Assembly: GCF_031755915.1 (NCBI RefSeq)
Contig: NC_083390.1
Coordinates: 23,989,001-24,053,000, forward strand
Length of the DNA: 64,000 nucleotides
Direction: 5' to 3'
DNA from: Ziziphus jujuba
Taxonomy: Eukaryota; Streptophyta; Magnoliopsida; Rosales; Rhamnaceae
In this document: positions 60,870 to 64,000 of the stretch, piece by piece
How positions within the stretch are numbered: the stretch's first letter is position 1
Layout of the letters: the number at the start of each line of letters is the position of its first letter
Translations under genes and position numbers: made by a program
The notes under the pieces: model-generated
What the model was told of the DNA's origin: nothing
Database searches by the model: none
The model's input: only the letters and a program-made list of their open reading frames with translations

Positions 60870-63800
60870 TCAAGATATTTCCAAATTATCCTTGTACACA
60901 GATTCATCCCTCGTCAAAGATGGGTTGGTGATTGAGTGGTAGAACTTTTTGACATCTTGCTCATATACCAAAAAGGATCCACTCTGTTTCACCTCCAAGC
61001 CTGGTCCTTTAACTTCAAATGAAAACTCAAAACTATTGCAACTATTCAGAAAAGTTGTGCGAAAATAATGACTGGACAAAAAGAGGAACCAAAGATGTTT
61101 TGCATCAATATTTAAGTCAATATTGTCTAGTTCTTCTTAAACCAAAAAATAGGTGCATGAGAAAAATCATCCGTTAATTTTTATATGACATCCAAGCTTA
61201 TTGTCACGGGCCTAACTTTTCCAATGCTATGCTCGTAATGATCAGAAAAGGAAGTAGATAGTTTCTTAGATATATGCTCTTTGACCACAAAAACAGTGCA
61301 CAAAGCAAAACCTGAAAACTTAGCTTCATGACAGTCTGAAGGTAGCTGTATAACTAAACTTGGACCTGAACATTGTTGGCTGAACCAGTCTGGAATTTCA
61401 CTTCCAGGAACAATGATATCAAATCTTAGATAAGACAGTCCCTGGAAAGAAAAAAATAAACAACCCTGTAAATTTTACATCAAATGTGTTTGTGAGGGGT
61501 GAATAGAGAACTGAAGGAAAATAAAGGCACTGACCTGAATGTATCTTTTGAACATGCATGGAGAATCTGACTGCAGCCTTCATGTCTAACCAATTGAAAG
61601 CAATTTATACATGAAATTGTTGCCTCTGACAAATTGACTAGTTTCAAAAGATCAGAGGATGTTTCAAGTGATGTACAATCTTGGCTCTTCATGTACTGTA
61701 TGTTTAATGGAAGCTCTGGTAATGATTGAAGCATTCTACAGGATTCCAAATCAAGAATGATCAGCTTGGACAGTTGGTAAATACTTGCAGGCAGGCTAGA
61801 AAAGTTGTTTCTACTTAGATTCAACTTTCTGTGATGATAACCAGCCAAGATCCATGGAGATTGCTCCAAATGAAAGATTGCAATCACTTAGATTAAATTC
61901 TCTCAAAGAAGAAAAATTAGATAAAGTAGGCAACATGAAACCAATAGGTCCTTCACTTCTGGGAATTGGTCAAAAAGGAAGGCGCCTATACTATGGTGTA
62001 GGCGCTGACACTTTCCATCCACAAAAAGATAATTCTTTAAGGTTTTTCAAACAAATCAGTGAAGAAGGAAACTTTCGTACAGCAGTTCTGCTCACAATAA
62101 GCTCCTCCAAACACTTCACGTCCCCCAAGTTCTCCGGCAGCTCTTGAAGCCTTGAGCACCCACTGAGTTTTAGTTTTTTCAAAGAGGCCATGCCACAAAT
62201 GTTACTAGGAAGACATCTACGATATTGACACCTACTTAGATCTAATAAAGCCAGCCCAGGTGAATTTTTAATCACTGAAATGGGCAACTCCTTAATCCTA
62301 GTTTCATCCAACCAAAGTTCAGATAAATGCTTCATAGTTACTAGAAATTCAGGAATTCGAGTAACTCTTGGGCAGCCTGAAAGAATAAGGATTTCAAGAG
62401 ATTCTGTTTCAATTGCTCTTGGAAGACTTCTAAGGCAGAAACAATGTCTCAAATCCAGAAGAGTAAGCCTTTTCAGAGAGCTTATAGATGGGTGAACCCG
62501 AACTAACTTTGTGCAACTTTCAAGAACTAATCTCTCTAGATTTGGAACTCTTGTGAAGTCTGGAGTCTCAATTGAGTTATGAGAGTTTAAGATTGATCAA
62601 TCTGAGGTTCTCCAAGGTCTATCAAGAACATAAAAAAGAAAGCAATAAAGAGATTTCTTGTAAAGAACTTTATATTGATCAAATGATAAAAGAAGAAAAC
62701 AATGTTATTAATGTAGCAACATTACATTCATACCAGTCCAAAGTCTTTCAATTTTTCTGTAGCACATTATGATTTCAACAATTTTGTTTGGTGGGAAACA
62801 GCTTGATGGTAAATATTTTAAAGGATACTGAAACCATTCAAGAAAACATAACTCCTTTGAGAGATATTCAATGCCTTGAGGAAAGTCTAAATATCTTCTG
62901 ACTTTCAGCAATCTAAGTCTACTCATATTTGAGAAAGCTTTGGGACTGCAGCGAATGCATTCTTGATCCCATTCTTCCTCAGAACAATTAATGATCAAGG
63001 CTTCAACTGCATTTGTTCCCTGATAACCAGGTCCAAAAGTTAATCATCACAAGCTTAATATAAAAACCAATGCAAATTTACAATGCATACAAAAACTATA
63101 TATTCTCTAATGTACAAATTTAAACATAATGGATACCGTATTTCCCATCAAGACATGTTGAACATCCTCATTGCGCCCCACCCTGCTACGCTTGCCTGGC
63201 TCTGCAGGTTCTTCTAGGTGAATAATTCGTAGACCCAATTCTTGTACCAAATTATGCATGCAGAGTTTATTGTCCGAAAGAGTAACAAGAGATCTATCTA
63301 TTAGAACTCTTATTCCAATTTCTGCACTCAAACCACAACTGTCCAGTATTTTGATTAACTGATCTTTGTCATCGCCCTTGAAAAAACATGCAATGTCAAG
63401 AAAAATCTTCTTTTCTATTTCCTCTAATCCATCATAATTTATGCGCAGTACAGCAAATATTTCTCTGTTAGGAACTTCTTTTAGCCTCTTTAATGCACTT
63501 TCCCATTCCTTAACAGTTCTACCAAACACAAAGGATCCAAACACTTCAAGGGCTAATGGAAGCCCATTTATATAATTTACAAATTCATTAGACAGCTGTA
63601 TGTAACCTTCTAAAGGATGCCTACTTTTAAAAGCTTTTAGGCAAAAAAACTCTTGAGCTTCATACTGATTCATTCCACAGAGCTGAAATATTTCATCAGC
63701 TCCATGCTCGATCAACACATGTTTATCTTTAGCTGTTACGATGATTCTACTTCCTAGGCCAAACCAATCATGCGATCCAGCCAATACACTTAATTGGTCC

Positions 63801-64000
63801 AGTCTATCTACATCATCTAGAACTAGAAGAATCCATTTACGAAAAAGCCAATTCTTGATCATGTAGGCTCCAGCTCTAGCAGTCCATATTGTAATACTAT
63901 CTTTTTCCTTGGTTTCAGAAAGAAGCTGAGCTTGTAATGTTACTGGACCATTAGCCTTTCTAGAAATTTCTCTGATGTTGGAAAGAAAACTACTACTTTC
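60870..64000 (-). pseudogene. TNL pseudogene, NB-ARC to C-JID, cut by the right window edge
   Basis: Exons in minus order: NB-ARC from beyond 64000 to 63137 (open; kinase-2 WILLVLDDVDR, SRIIVTAKD, GLPLALEVFGSFV, the FLDIACFFKG block and L-C-M-H-N in place of MHD); 63019..62726; LRR about 62618..61535; C-JID from 61441 to about 60870. The TIR and P-loop exons lie outside the window. Damage: a small deletion and TAA near 62580 in the first LRR; in-frame TAG at 61993-61991 and TGA about 20 bases on, where the duplicated fragment next door still has Trp and Gln; and more breaks around 61830 and in the C-JID (near 61140 and 61190). It is the same family as the plus-strand TNL at 18.2-22.6 kb, sharing DCTSLET, DLLKL and TISCINCF segments. 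The NB-ARC half looks intact, so a truncated product remains possible. Confidence 0.88.

Overview
This is nuclear DNA of a flowering plant, almost certainly a eudicot. The genes are interrupted by many short GT-AG introns in AT-rich, homopolymer-rich DNA. TIR-type resistance genes, which monocots essentially lack, are present. The families (MIOX, TOM1, remorin, ZIP, NLR) are all plant-type. I cannot fix the species; a woody rosid is a guess.

Left part (1-35 kb) is mostly ordinary single-copy genes. In order: a decayed LINE fragment (about 1.4-1.76 kb); the first two coding exons of an aldo-keto reductase (minus, 2.7-4.7 kb, third exon not found); a complete 11-exon myo-inositol oxygenase, MIOX (minus, 7.0-9.4 kb, 306 aa); a complete 11-exon TOM1/TOM3-type seven-pass membrane protein (minus, 12.7-17.2 kb, 295 aa); a TIR-NB-LRR gene (TNL) head to head with TOM1 (plus, 18.2-22.6 kb) with no usable start ATG and a one-base frameshift; a six-exon remorin-domain protein (plus, 26.3-29.8 kb, 519 aa); and a five-exon ZIP-type metal transporter of the At3g08650 kind (plus, 32.2-35.0 kb, 600 aa). 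The exon joins given for MIOX, TOM1, the remorin and ZIP all keep the reading frame from ATG to stop.

Right part (36-64 kb) is a resistance-gene cluster, all on the minus strand. It holds a decayed RGA-type CC-NB-LRR gene (CNL) at 36.2-39.8 kb; a tandem pair of RPM1-type CNLs, one broken (41.2-44.0 kb) and one intact single-exon gene of 940 codons (45.4-48.3 kb); a tandem pair of RGA-type CNL pseudogenes (50.4-53.9 and 55.3-58.7 kb); and a TNL that runs off the right edge, with its 3' end duplicated (59.5-64 kb). Paralogue comparison lets several inactivating changes be read directly.

The main biological picture is NLR birth and death: seven NLR-derived loci with only one clearly intact, made by segmental duplications of about 1.3, 4.2 and 5 kb. 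Other points of note are a two-fold internal repeat of the ZIP core, the close pairing of a tobamovirus host-factor gene with a TNL, and several young tandem duplications between the NLRs. I found no CRISPR, operon, rRNA or tRNA, and no wholly new system.
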